Assembly (NCBI RefSeq): GCF_900089775.1
Contig: NZ_FLOB01000014.1
Coordinates: 1 to 64,000, forward strand
Direction: 5' to 3'
DNA length: 64,000 bases
From: Marinomonas spartinae
GTDB taxonomy: Bacteria; Pseudomonadota; Gammaproteobacteria; Pseudomonadales; Marinomonadaceae
Position 1 is the first letter of the stretch. Every line of letters begins with the position of its first letter. A program made the translations under genes and the position numbers. The notes under the pieces are model-generated. The model worked only from the letters and a program-made list of their open reading frames with translations. It made no database searches and was not told the DNA's origin. Shown here in pieces: positions 55,780 to 64,000 of the stretch.

Positions 55780-56850
55780 ATGAGTAAAAGTCATTACCGT
55801 TATCAAGGTATTAAAGTAACGCTAATCACTGGTTTTTTGGGCTCTGGAAAAACCACTATGATTCGGCATCTCCTATCTCATGTACCGGATGGCGAACATT
55901 GGGCAGTGCTGATTAATGAGTTTGGTGATGTCGGCATTGATGGCGCTTTAATTGAAGGCAAAGGGATTAAGGTCAAGCAGGTGCCAGGGGGCTGTTTATG
56001 CTGTACCACATCTGCTGCGTTTGGAGCAGGGCTAAATGAGCTGATTAAAATAGCCACCCCTGACCGAATTATTATTGAACCCACAGGGATAGGTCATCCA
56101 GACCAAATAGTGAAGCAGCTGAACGCATCCCATTACGATGGCGTGATAGAAGTTGGAGCGAGTATATGCTTGGTGGATGCGCGAAATTTATCGGATCCTC
56201 GTTATTTAGGGCACCCAGCTTTTTTTGATCAAATCAATATGGCCGATGTGTTGATTGCCAGCAAACAAGATACCTATGATGAGTTTGAAGAAATGCGCTT
56301 TATTAAGTTTGCTAAGCAATTTGAACCCGCAAAAGCCGTCATTGGGTTTTCTAGTAATGGTATTATGGATCTGGATTGGTTAAATGTTGAGCCTATTCGA
56401 CAACCTTGTAAACTTGATCACCACGATCACCACGATCACCACGATCACCACGATCACCACGATCACCACGATCACCACGATCACCACGATCACCACGATC
56501 ACCACGATCATGCAGAGTCCTTTACTAGTCAGCCTAAAAAGGGGGTGACAGTATTCCATAAGCGTGATCGAGAGCTAAGCAGTTTAGGATGGGTAATGGA
56601 TGACCGTTATGCTTTTTCCCGTGATGCCCTGACTGACATGATGTTGAGTTTGCAATCTCAACCTGGTTTTTGGCGGGCCAAAGGTGTTATCAATACGGTG
56701 GATGGACACTCTGTTCAAGTTAATGTCAGTGCCTCTGAGCAATCTATTGTGACCGCTGAAGTACTAAAAGAAAGCCGTTTTGAATGCTTGTTTGATACAG
56801 GCCAAAATGTAAAAAATTTCATGGCTATCATCAACAATGCTTTGTTTTAA
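55780..56850 (+). CDS. COG0523 (CobW/ZigA-like) metallochaperone GTPase with His-rich insert
   Basis: This 356-residue G3E GTPase has Walker A ITGFLGSGKTTMIRHLL, the metal-binding GGCLCC (CxCC) motif, IIEPTGIGHP and the NKxD-equivalent ASKQD. Ten His-His-Asp units then run from about residue 213 to 243, before a C-terminal CobW_C domain (FHKRDRELSSLGWVMDDR, FECLFDTGQN). COG0523 proteins deliver zinc or other metals to client enzymes; long His tracts buffer metal. I see no Zur box upstream. The gene is monocistronic and divergent from TraB/GumN. Confidence 0.9.
   Translation: MSKSHYRYQGIKVTLITGFLGSGKTTMIRHLLSHVPDGEHWAVLINEFGDVGIDGALIEGKGIKVKQVPGGCLCCTTSAAFGAGLNELIKIATPDRIIIEPTGIGHPDQIVKQLNASHYDGVIEVGASICLVDARNLSDPRYLGHPAFFDQINMADVLIASKQDTYDEFEEMRFIKFAKQFEPAKAVIGFSSNGIMDLDWLNVEPIRQPCKLDHHDHHDHHDHHDHHDHHDHHDHHDHHDHHDHAESFTSQPKKGVTVFHKRDRELSSLGWVMDDRYAFSRDALTDMMLSLQSQPGFWRAKGVINTVDGHSVQVNVSASEQSIVTAEVLKESRFECLFDTGQNVKNFMAIINNALF
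56416..56505 (+). repeat. 9-bp tandem repeat encoding (Asp-His-His)10
   Basis: GATCACCAC is repeated ten times without a single change, followed by GATCAT. The repeat is in frame and encodes the metal-binding tract of the COG0523 GTPase. Perfect identity of all copies at the DNA level implies recent expansion by slippage. Confidence 0.95.
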
Positions 56851-56908
56851 AAAAGCTTTTACTCTGTTCGCTATATGAAAAAACCATTTCTCCTATTCTT
56901 GTGATGAA

Positions 56909-56942
56909 TTTTGTCATTGATTTTGGTTCGTTTTGTCATTGA
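56909..56942 (+). promoter_or_regulatory. two copies of TTTTGTCATTGA upstream of the acyl-CoA operon
   Basis: TTTTGTCATTGA occurs at 56909-56920 and again at 56931-56942, exactly 22 bases apart (two helical turns), 90-120 bases before the acyl-CoA dehydrogenase start. The same exact 12-mer is upstream of etfB at 62734-62745. The second copy contains a possible -35 (TTGTCA) with TATAGA 16 bases on. Confidence 0.6.
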
Positions 56943-57031
56943 GAGACAGCAACTTATAGACGACTCTTTATGCTATGTTAATCGCTCTATGTGAGTTTGA
57001 TGTGACTAAAAACAATAAGAGGTCATAGGTT

Positions 57032-58837
57032 ATGCCAGAATATAAAGCGCCCTTACGAGATATTAAATTTGTTACCGATGAGGTTTTGGGATTTCAGGGC
57101 CATTATGCCAAATTGCCAGGGGCAGAAGAGGCAACACCTGATATGGTGTCGGCGATCCTTGAAGAAGGCGCTAAATTTGCTGAGCGCGTTCTCTCTCCTT
57201 TAAATCGTGTTGGCGACCAACAAGGTTGTCAATTCAAAGACGGTATCGTGACGACACCAGACGGTTTTAAAGAAGCTTATCAACAGTATGTTGAAGGTGG
57301 TTGGCCCTCTCTGTCTCATCCAGAAAGCATGGGAGGTCAAGGTCTGCCAGATTCACTGGGGATGCTGGTAACAGAGATGATTGCTACCTCGAACTGGGCG
57401 TGGGGAATGTATCCTGGCTTAAGCCATGGAGCCATGAACACGATTGAGCAGCATGGTACCGATGAGCAAAAACAAACCTACCTAACCAAACTTGTCTCAG
57501 GTCAGTGGACAGGCACCATGTGTCTGACTGAACCTCACTGTGGTACCGATTTAGGCATGTTGAAAACCAAAGCAGAGCCGCAGGACGACGGCAGTTATGC
57601 TATCTCAGGCACCAAAATTTTCATCTCGGCGGGTGAGCACGATATGGCAGAAAATATTGTCCATATCGTTTTAGCGCGACTTCCTGATGCTCCAGCAGGT
57701 ACCAAAGGTATTTCACTCTTTATCGTACCTAAATATACCGTCAATGATGCGGGTGATAAGGGGGAGCGTAATCAAGTCTCCTGTGGCTCTATTGAGCATA
57801 AAATGGGCATCCATGGTAATGCTACCTGTGTCATGAACTTTGATGGTGCTAAGGGCTTTTTGATCGGCCCGCCAAATCGTGGTCTCAACTGTATGTTTAC
57901 CTTTATGAACGCTGCCCGTTTGGGGACCGCTGTACAAGGTTTGGCCCATGCTGAGTGGGCATTGCAAAATTCTGTGGCTTATGCAAAAGATCGTCTGCAA
58001 ATGCGCGCCTTATCTGGTGCCAAGGCGCCGGATAAGGCTGCGGATCCGATTATCTTTCATCCTGATGTTCGTCGTATGCTGTTAACACAAAAAGCTTTCG
58101 CAGAAGGTGGACGAGCGCTTATTCACTATTGTTCTATGCTGGTGGATACGACGAAGCACGGCAATGAAGAAGATAAAGCCGAGGCGGATGAGTTGATGTC
58201 GTTGCTGACGCCGATTGCGAAGGCATTTTTAACAGAAACCGGCTTTGAAGCAGCGAACCACGGTTTGCAGGTCTATGGAGGCCATGGGTACATCGCTGAA
58301 TGGGGAATGGAACAAAACGTGCGTGACTGTCGTATTGCGATGCTTTACGAAGGCACAACGGGGATTCAGGCGTTGGATTTATTAGGACGAAAAGTCTTAA
58401 TGACTCAAGGGGCAACGTTGCGTCGTTTCACCAAAATTATTCATAAATTTTGTAAGGAGCACAAAGGCGACAAACGCTTTAAATCCTACATCTCTGCGCT
58501 GGATAAATTGAACAGCGAGTGGGGGGATGTAACCATGAAAATCGGTATGAAGGCCATGAAAAATAAAGAGGAAGTTGGTGCGGCCTCTGTTGATTACTTA
58601 ATGTTCTCTGGCTATGTTGCTTTGGCTTATTTCTGGGCTCGGATGGCTGTTGTTGCACAAACGAAACTTGATGAAGGAACAGATGAGGTTGGTTTCTACA
58701 CAGCGAAGTTGCAAACGGCGACTTTCTATTATGAACGTTTACTTCCACGGACAAAAATGCATGCAGAAGCGATGTTATCGGGGGTTGATAACCTATTAGC
58801 CATGGAAGAAGATAACTTTCTTTTTCTCAATGCTTAG
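57032..58837 (+). CDS. acyl-CoA dehydrogenase (about 600-residue type)
   Basis: This 601-residue flavoprotein has the acyl-CoA dehydrogenase core: N-terminal helical domain, [20 protein letters not shown] and [16 protein letters not shown] for FAD and substrate, and [20 protein letters not shown] with the catalytic Glu. The 600-residue length with an extra C-terminal helical domain matches enzymes annotated as long-chain or DmdC-like dehydrogenases; the exact substrate is not readable. Electrons go to the ETF encoded 4 kb downstream. It is first in the operon with SCP2, acyl-CoA ligase, DUF2889 and hydratase genes. Confidence 0.92.
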   Translation: MPEYKAPLRDIKFVTDEVLGFQGHYAKLPGAEEATPDMVSAILEEGAKFAERVLSPLNRVGDQQGCQFKDGIVTTPDGFKEAYQQYVEGGWPSLSHPESMGGQGLPDSLGMLVTEMIATSNWAWGMYPGLSHGAMNTIEQHGTDEQKQTYLTKLVSGQWTGTMCLTEPHCGTDLGMLKTKAEPQDDGSYAISGTKIFISAGEHDMAENIVHIVLARLPDAPAGTKGISLFIVPKYTVNDAGDKGERNQVSCGSIEHKMGIHGNATCVMNFDGAKGFLIGPPNRGLNCMFTFMNAARLGTAVQGLAHAEWALQNSVAYAKDRLQMRALSGAKAPDKAADPIIFHPDVRRMLLTQKAFAEGGRALIHYCSMLVDTTKHGNEEDKAEADELMSLLTPIAKAFLTETGFEAANHGLQVYGGHGYIAEWGMEQNVRDCRIAMLYEGTTGIQALDLLGRKVLMTQGATLRRFTKIIHKFCKEHKGDKRFKSYISALDKLNSEWGDVTMKIGMKAMKNKEEVGAASVDYLMFSGYVALAYFWARMAVVAQTKLDEGTDEVGFYTAKLQTATFYYERLLPRTKMHAEAMLSGVDNLLAMEEDNFLFLNA

Positions 58838-58927
58838 TGGAAGTGACTGTGCCTTGTAAAAGTTGTTTATAAAGTGAGTTGGCGCAATAGAATAATGATA
58901 TTTTTGGACTAGACTGGAGGGTAGGAA

Positions 58928-59242
58928 ATGAGTGAAGTAAAGGCAGTGTTTGATGCAATGCTTGGACGTTTTGATGCAGATGAGGCTGATGATATGAGCG
59001 CGGTCTTCCAATTTGATATGGATGAAGGTGAGCACTATCACCTCTCCATAGAAGACGGTAAATGTGCTCTTGCTGAAGGTGAGCATGATGATCCAACGGT
59101 TACTCTTGAAATGGACTTACAGACGTTAAAAGATGTGATGAGTGGCGAGTTGGATGGGATGGCGGCCTTTATGCAAGGTAAGATACGCGCAGATGGAGAT
59201 GTTATGCTGGCAACTAAGCTGACGCAGATTTTTCCTCACTGA
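58928..59242 (+). CDS. SCP2 sterol/lipid-carrier domain protein
   Basis: This 104-residue single-domain SCP2 protein contains AVFQFDMDEGEHYHLSIEDGKCALAEGEHDDPTVTLEMDLQTLKDVMSGELDGMAAFMQGKIRADGDV, the complete fold. SCP2 proteins bind fatty acyl chains or sterols. TGGAGG lies upstream. Its place between acyl-CoA dehydrogenase and acyl-CoA ligase suggests it shuttles acyl substrates. Confidence 0.92.
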   Translation: MSEVKAVFDAMLGRFDADEADDMSAVFQFDMDEGEHYHLSIEDGKCALAEGEHDDPTVTLEMDLQTLKDVMSGELDGMAAFMQGKIRADGDVMLATKLTQIFPH

Positions 59243-59348
59243 TCTTAGTTTTGTTGGTCATACAGACATTTGCGCCAAATAGTTATTATTTGGCGCAAAT
59301 TCCAAGTTGTGCACATTCTCCTGACAACAACAATAATTGGAGTTAAGA

Positions 59349-61133
59349 ATGCAGACGGATAATTCGACCTCTACACAGAATGAAAGTGGCCAGTCTTCAG
59401 TGGATCCTATTCTCGGGGAGAGTGGAACCATGAAAAATGTATCTGGTAGCGGTATGCCAGATAGTAATGTTAGCGGTATCAAGCCGTCTGGCAGTTACAT
59501 TCCTGATTCACTGAATCCACATCATTACCAATCGTTATTGGATGTGTTTACTGCATCTTGTCAGCGGTTTGCTAATTTATCCGCTTTTAGCAGTGTTGGT
59601 CACACGATTACCTATCGTGAATTGGAAGAAAAAGCGAATCAATTTGCCGCTTACCTTCAGCAATTACCTGGTATCAAAAAAGGAGATCGAATTGCGATTC
59701 AGCTCCCGAATGTTATTCAATACCCAGTGGTCTTTTTTGGCGCGCTAAAAGCGGGGTTGATTGTCGTTAATACGAATCCATTGTATACACCCCATGAACT
59801 GGAGCATCAATTTAATGATGCGGGGGCAAAGGTCCTCGTTGTATTTGCGAATATGGCGCACAACGTTGAGAAAATTCTTCATAAAACCGCTATTAAACAT
59901 ATTGTTATTACTCAGATAGCTGATTTTCACAGCGCACCTAAGCGTTTGTTGATTAACGGTGTGGTGAAGTACATCAAAAAAATGGTGCCAAACTACCATT
60001 TACCTCAAGCGATTTCTTTAAATGATGCACTTGCTAAAGGGCGGCATCACTCAGTAACTCCCGTGACCATCACACCGGAGGATATTGCTGTCTTGCAATA
60101 TACAGGAGGCACCACTGGCATTGCCAAGGGAGCAATGCTTACTCATGCCAATCTGATTTCAAATATGTATCAACTAAACTTTCGTTTAGAAGATGTTCTA
60201 CATGACGGTAAAGAAGTTTTTATTGCGCCCCTTCCCCTTTACCATATTTATGCCTTTTTAATTCATGGGCTCAGTCTACTGTCATGCGGTGGCCATTCTA
60301 TTTTGATCCCAAACCCAAGGGATTTGCCTGCCTTTATTAAAGAGTTGAAAAAGTGGAAGTTTACCGGTTTTGTTGGCCTGAATACGTTATTTGTTGGTCT
60401 TTGTAATCGTCCTGAATTCTCTGAGGTGGATTTTAGTGAACTTAAATTAACCTGCTCTGGTGGTATGCCGTTAACGAGTGCTGCTGCTGCCCAGTGGCTT
60501 GATGTCACTGGCTGTAAAATTGTTGAAGGCTACGGATTAACGGAAACGTCACCTGTTGTGTCTTTTAACCCCTATGGTAAAGAGAGAATTGGTACCATAG
60601 GTTTACCTGTTAGTGAAACGCAAGTCAGTATCCTTGATGACAGCGGTAATCCAGTGGCGCAAGGAGAGGCTGGGATGTTATGCGTGCGAGGTCCGCAGGT
60701 GATGAAAGGCTATTGGCAGCGTGAAGAGGCCACACGAGAGGCAATGACTGAGAATGGCTTTTTTATTACTGGCGATATTGCCATGGTGCATCCAGATGGC
60801 TATTTACAAATCGTTGATCGAGCCAAGGATATGATTATTGTGTCGGGATTTAATGTGTATCCGACCGAAGTAGAGGAGTGTTTATCTGCACATCCAGATA
60901 TTTTGGAAGCGGCTGTTATTGGTGTGGCTGATGAAAAAGCAGGCGAGACAATTAAGGCCTTTATTGTATTAAAAGATCCTAATGTTTCCATTGACTTAAA
61001 AGCGGTGCGGACTTACTGCAAAGAGAATCTAACGCCTTACAAGGTGCCGAAATATGTCGAAGTGCGCAAAGAACTTCCTAAGAGCAATGTTGGTAAAGTG
61101 CTACGTCGTTCTTTGCGTGATGAAAAGGCCTAA
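59349..61133 (+). CDS. long-chain fatty acid--CoA ligase (FadD-like)
   Basis: This ligase of about 594 residues activates fatty acids by adenylation and CoA transfer. YTGGTTGIAKGAMLTHAN is the AMP motif, GYGLTETSPVVSFNP motif A5, and VDRAKDMIIVSGFNVYPTEVEE the FadD signature. About 50 N-terminal residues (Ser/Gly/Asn-rich) precede the first family segment (YQSLLDVFTASCQRF) and are unusual. Two starts are possible: ATG 59349 with GGAG, and ATG 59430 with GGGGAGAG about 10 bases upstream, which would remove 27 residues. Confidence 0.92.
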   Translation: MQTDNSTSTQNESGQSSVDPILGESGTMKNVSGSGMPDSNVSGIKPSGSYIPDSLNPHHYQSLLDVFTASCQRFANLSAFSSVGHTITYRELEEKANQFAAYLQQLPGIKKGDRIAIQLPNVIQYPVVFFGALKAGLIVVNTNPLYTPHELEHQFNDAGAKVLVVFANMAHNVEKILHKTAIKHIVITQIADFHSAPKRLLINGVVKYIKKMVPNYHLPQAISLNDALAKGRHHSVTPVTITPEDIAVLQYTGGTTGIAKGAMLTHANLISNMYQLNFRLEDVLHDGKEVFIAPLPLYHIYAFLIHGLSLLSCGGHSILIPNPRDLPAFIKELKKWKFTGFVGLNTLFVGLCNRPEFSEVDFSELKLTCSGGMPLTSAAAAQWLDVTGCKIVEGYGLTETSPVVSFNPYGKERIGTIGLPVSETQVSILDDSGNPVAQGEAGMLCVRGPQVMKGYWQREEATREAMTENGFFITGDIAMVHPDGYLQIVDRAKDMIIVSGFNVYPTEVEECLSAHPDILEAAVIGVADEKAGETIKAFIVLKDPNVSIDLKAVRTYCKENLTPYKVPKYVEVRKELPKSNVGKVLRRSLRDEKA

Positions 61134-61188
61134 GAAACGCTAAATTTGCAGTCCGAGCAGTTGGAAATTAGAGGGAGGTCCTAGCTTT

Positions 61189-61818
61189 ATGTCATCAAAT
61201 AATCAAAAAACACAGATAAAACAAGATGATGTCAATAACACTAATATTGACAGAAGGATTGGAACTAAAGCAAACCGTGAGTTAATGCACCGACGGTTCG
61301 TTGAGTCAAATGGTTATCGTCGTGATGATGGTTTATGGGATATAGAAGCCCATATGAAAGACCTTAAGACTTATGATGTTTATCGGGAATTTGATGGAAG
61401 TAAAGTGCCAGAAGGGAGTCCTTTTCATGATATAGGGCTCACCATGACGTTAGATGATTCGTTTAAGGTGGTTGATATTCATGTCTATATGGAGGCGTTC
61501 CCCTTTCCAAACTGTAGCGGCGCGATACCCAGCTTTGAAGTAATTAAAGGTACGCAAATTGGTCCTGGGTGGAGTCGTTGGCTAAAGCAAGAGTTTAAAG
61601 GCAAAGTTGGTTGTACTCATGTACTTGAATTACTACCAGTGGCTGCGACAACGGCGTATCAAATGATGTGGGGCCCATTAAGTGATAAATATCCAGAACA
61701 GGTTTCTAAAACGTTACAGGGACTTGTGAATTCCTGCCATGGTTGGTCTGATGATGGCCCAATGGTGCGTAAATTAGTGACAGAGGATGTGATTCGCCTA
61801 CCTGAAGAGGAGGTGTAA
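61189..61818 (+). CDS. DUF2889 protein in acyl-CoA operon
   Basis: This 209-residue protein has the DUF2889 pattern: LMHRRFVESNGYRRDDGLWDIEAHMKDLKTYD, PFHDIGLTMTLDD, GPGWSRWLKQEFKGKVGCTHVLELL and AATTAYQMMWGPL. Conserved Cys and His in GCTHVLEL suggest metal or catalytic sites, but the function is unknown. It ends one base before the hydratase gene, so the two are translationally coupled. Family members are often found with acyl-CoA enzymes, and this context supports a role in acyl metabolism. Confidence 0.88.
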   Translation: MSSNNQKTQIKQDDVNNTNIDRRIGTKANRELMHRRFVESNGYRRDDGLWDIEAHMKDLKTYDVYREFDGSKVPEGSPFHDIGLTMTLDDSFKVVDIHVYMEAFPFPNCSGAIPSFEVIKGTQIGPGWSRWLKQEFKGKVGCTHVLELLPVAATTAYQMMWGPLSDKYPEQVSKTLQGLVNSCHGWSDDGPMVRKLVTEDVIRLPEEEV

Positions 61819-62592
61819 ATGGGTAAGATGATTACTGATATGGTTGTTGAAACCTATTTGTCGGGTGTGCAGGTTTTACAAATGAATCGCCCTGATAAAA
61901 AAAATGCCATTACCTTAGAGATGTATGACAATTTGGCTCTTGCTTTACAGCGAGCTGAGAAGGATGATTCGATTAAAGTCACCTTAATCCATGGGGCCAA
62001 TGGTGAGTTTTCCGCTGGAAATGATATTAATGAGTTTTTAAAAATAGCCCAAACCCCAGAGAAAATGTCCTCTGCTCTTACATTTTTACAAACATTAAGT
62101 AGCTATAAAAAACCATTGGTCGCGGGAGTTGAAGGGAGGGCCATTGGTGTGGGAGCGACCATGTTGCTTCATTGCGATATGGTGTTAAGTGCTCAAGAGG
62201 CGACCTTTCAGTTTCCTTTTGTGCCTTTGGGACTTGTGCCTGAGGCGGCTTCTAGCTATTTATTACCCAAGTTGGTGGGTTATCAAAAAGCATTTGAAGT
62301 GCTTATTTTGGGAGAGGCTTTTAGCGGAGTCGATGCGCAGAATATAGGGTTGGTGAATCACCTGTGTGAACCTGGAGAGGCGTATGAGCTGGCGTTGCGG
62401 TATGCTCAAAAACTGACAAATTTACCAACAGAAGCGGTGATGTTAAGTAAGGATTTATTGAAATATCGGTGTCAAGATGATGTGCAAATGGCGCTGATGC
62501 GTGAGGGGCGTATTTTTAAGGAACGGTTGAAGTCAAAAGAGGCTCGTGATGCATTTGCCATTTTCCTATCGCGAACTCATTCTATGTCTTAA
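61819..62592 (+). CDS. enoyl-CoA hydratase/isomerase
   Basis: This 257-residue crotonase-fold enzyme has QMNRPDKKNAITLEMYDNL, GEFSAGNDINEFL as the first oxyanion segment and GVEGRAIGVGATMLLHCDMV as the second. FPFVPLGLVPEAASSYLLPKLVG carries one conserved Glu; the other catalytic Glu is not obvious, so isomerase activity is possible. It is the last gene in the operon. Confidence 0.88.
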   Translation: MGKMITDMVVETYLSGVQVLQMNRPDKKNAITLEMYDNLALALQRAEKDDSIKVTLIHGANGEFSAGNDINEFLKIAQTPEKMSSALTFLQTLSSYKKPLVAGVEGRAIGVGATMLLHCDMVLSAQEATFQFPFVPLGLVPEAASSYLLPKLVGYQKAFEVLILGEAFSGVDAQNIGLVNHLCEPGEAYELALRYAQKLTNLPTEAVMLSKDLLKYRCQDDVQMALMREGRIFKERLKSKEARDAFAIFLSRTHSMS

Positions 62593-62918
62593 AACTAGAC
62601 TCTGCTTCATTCCCATCTTTTCATTGTTTAGTCAACAAAGGTTTATCTACACCGACTATAATAAACTCTCCAAATCATATACTTTCTTACTTTGTTTGAT
62701 TGAGTGATTTTTTTTGTTAGTTAACTGGGGCTTTTTTGTCATTGATGGAAAAAGTTTGTAACTTACTATTAGTAGTACAAATTCTACTTATTTAGGCGCA
62801 CTATTGACAAGCAGGTGTCACGGTTTGGCTGAGTCCGGCATGGTTGTTACTGGACTCTATAGGCTGCAAACTGTTGAATTGAACCTTAATAAAGTAAAAA
62901 GAATATTAAAGAGGGCTT
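62593..62918. promoter_or_regulatory. etfBA promoter region with shared 12-mer
   Basis: No gene is seen. The exact motif TTTTGTCATTGA, found twice before the acyl-CoA dehydrogenase, lies at 62734-62745, about 175 bases before etfB. The region is AT-rich with likely promoter elements after it. A short frame at 62804-62998 overlaps etfB and is a shadow. Confidence 0.55.
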
Positions 62919-63668
62919 ATGAAAGTACTAGTATCCGTAAAACGGGTGATCGATTACAACGTGAAAGTACGTGTAAAAGCAGATCATTCTGCAGTTGATC
63001 TTACCAACGTTAAAATGTCGATGAATCCTTTTTGTGAAATCGCCGTAGAAGAGGCGATTCGTTTAAAAGAAAAAGGCGTCGCTGATGAAGTGGTTGTGAT
63101 ATCTGTGGGATCAAAATCTTGCCAAGAAACTTTGCGTACGGCTCTAGCATTGGGCGCTGATCGTGCAATTCAAGTAGAGACAGAGGATGGGTTGGACTCT
63201 TTGTCTGTTGCTAAACTGTTAGCGGGTGTTGCTAAGGATGAAGCTGCTGATCTTATTATTATGGGTAAACAATCCATTGATTCTGATAACAACCAAACAG
63301 GTCAGATGGTTGCCGCTCTTTTAGATTACCCTCAGGCCACCTTCGCTTCAGAAGTGGCAGTAGAAAATGGTGAAGCTCAGGTTACTCGTGAAATAGATGG
63401 CGGCTTGCAAACGTTATCGATTACCTTGCCTGCAGTGGTCACAACCGATTTGCGACTAAATGAGCCGCGTTTCGCCTCTTTACCTAATATTATGAAAGCT
63501 AAGAAAAAGCCTTTGGATGTGAAAACCCCAGCGGATTTTGGTGTGGAAGTGGGCTCGAATGTTAGTATCGTTTCTGTCACGCCGCCAGCAGAGCGCTCTG
63601 CGGGAATTAAAGTCGGGTCGGTAAGTGAATTAGTTGATAAATTGAAAAATGAAGCGAAGGTGGTGTAA
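62919..63668 (+). CDS. etfB: electron transfer flavoprotein subunit beta
   Basis: This 249-residue subunit contains [54 protein letters not shown] and [13 protein letters not shown], with the C-terminal [29 protein letters not shown] signature. With EtfA it carries electrons from acyl-CoA dehydrogenases to ETF-quinone oxidoreductase. TAATG overlap joins it to etfA. Confidence 0.97.
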   Translation: MKVLVSVKRVIDYNVKVRVKADHSAVDLTNVKMSMNPFCEIAVEEAIRLKEKGVADEVVVISVGSKSCQETLRTALALGADRAIQVETEDGLDSLSVAKLLAGVAKDEAADLIIMGKQSIDSDNNQTGQMVAALLDYPQATFASEVAVENGEAQVTREIDGGLQTLSITLPAVVTTDLRLNEPRFASLPNIMKAKKKPLDVKTPADFGVEVGSNVSIVSVTPPAERSAGIKVGSVSELVDKLKNEAKVV

Positions 63669-64000
63669 TGAGTATTTTAGTTTTAGCAGAACACGATAAT
63701 CAATCACTAAAGCCAGCCACGCTTAATACGATTACAGCTGCTTCGCAGATTGGTGGAGACGTTCATCTACTTGTGGCGGGCTTTGAATGCCAGACAGTTA
63801 TCACGCAGGCTACAAAAGTAGCTGGTGTTAGTAAAGTGTTGTCTGCGGATAATGCCGTTTACGAACACCAATTGGCAGAAAATATTGCTAAGTTGGTAGT
63901 AGAGCTAGCACAAGGTTACAGTCATATTTTAGCACCCGCGACTACTACGGGGAAAAACACCTTGCCTCGTGTTGCCGCCTTGCTTGATGTCGCCCAATTG
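63668..64000 (+). CDS. etfA: electron transfer flavoprotein subunit alpha, partial
   Basis: The first 111 residues are visible (SILVLAEHDNQSLKPATLNT, LLVAGF, AATTTGKNTLPRVAALLDV-type segment). They match the EtfA N-terminal domain; the FAD-binding C-terminal domain lies beyond the window. The ATG overlaps the etfB stop by one base. Confidence 0.95.
   Translation, partial: MSILVLAEHDNQSLKPATLNTITAASQIGGDVHLLVAGFECQTVITQATKVAGVSKVLSADNAVYEHQLAENIAKLVVELAQGYSHILAPATTTGKNTLPRVAALLDVAQL

Noticed and set aside
55600..55780. Zur box before the COG0523 GTPase
   Set aside because: No TGTTATA-type palindrome is present in the upstream region, unlike the operon at 4281.
56416..56505. CRISPR-like repeat array
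   Set aside because: The units are 9 bp without spacers and are in frame within a GTPase gene.

Overview
The window reads as chromosome of a marine gammaproteobacterium, most likely Marinomonas or a close Oceanospirillales relative. This is inferred from moderate-to-low GC, the rnt-motY-argG neighbourhood (also seen in pseudomonads), a polar-flagellum MotY, a complete rsxABCDGE-nth block and an OmpU-like porin. No database search was possible. I see no rRNA, tRNA, CRISPR array, insertion sequence or prophage.

Layout. 1-1.2 kb: end of an unidentified gene, then a frameshifted Tle1/DUF2235-type lipase with a small membrane protein coupled behind it. 1.4-4.0 kb: small stress and housekeeping genes (YjbR, GFA, Nudix, GNAT). 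4.2-7.3 kb: a FecBCD-type metal-chelate ABC transporter preceded by a Zur-like palindrome. 7.4-10.2 kb: glutathione peroxidase, LysE exporter, LysR regulator, GNAT. 10.4-15.6 kb: a second FecBCD-type transporter convergent with a TonB-dependent siderophore receptor that has a clear Fur box. 15.9-25.8 kb: YdcH-like protein, large AsmA/DUF748 protein, YbaN, RNase T, MotY, ArgG, ribokinase plus nucleoside hydrolase. 25.9-27.3 kb: omega-amino acid aminotransferase. 27.7-31.4 kb: an alpha-hydroxyketone quorum-sensing locus, with a CqsA/LqsA synthase convergent with a CqsS/LqsS kinase and a separate LqsR-like regulator. 31.5-38.3 kb: nth and the Rsx electron-transport complex. 38.6-44.0 kb: metG, apbC/mrp, dcd, porin. 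44.9-55.5 kb: a PAS-GGDEF gene broken by an in-frame stop, ilvE, glycosyltransferase, two methyltransferases, purine permease, a PhzS-like monooxygenase with a Dabb protein, small proteins and a TraB/GumN protein. 55.8-56.9 kb: a COG0523 metallochaperone GTPase with ten His-His-Asp units. 57-64 kb: a fatty-acid/acyl-CoA catabolic operon (acyl-CoA dehydrogenase, SCP2, acyl-CoA ligase, DUF2889, enoyl-CoA hydratase) followed by etfBA, cut off by the window end.

How parts fit together. The two FecBCD-type systems appear to answer to different metals, Zur for one and Fur for the other. The acyl-CoA dehydrogenase needs electron-transfer flavoprotein as acceptor, and a shared exact 12-mer (TTTTGTCATTGA, twice upstream of the dehydrogenase and once upstream of etfB) suggests that the two transcription units are co-regulated. 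The most interesting system is the quorum-sensing trio. It is Vibrio-like in the kinase input domain but Legionella-like in having an independent response regulator.
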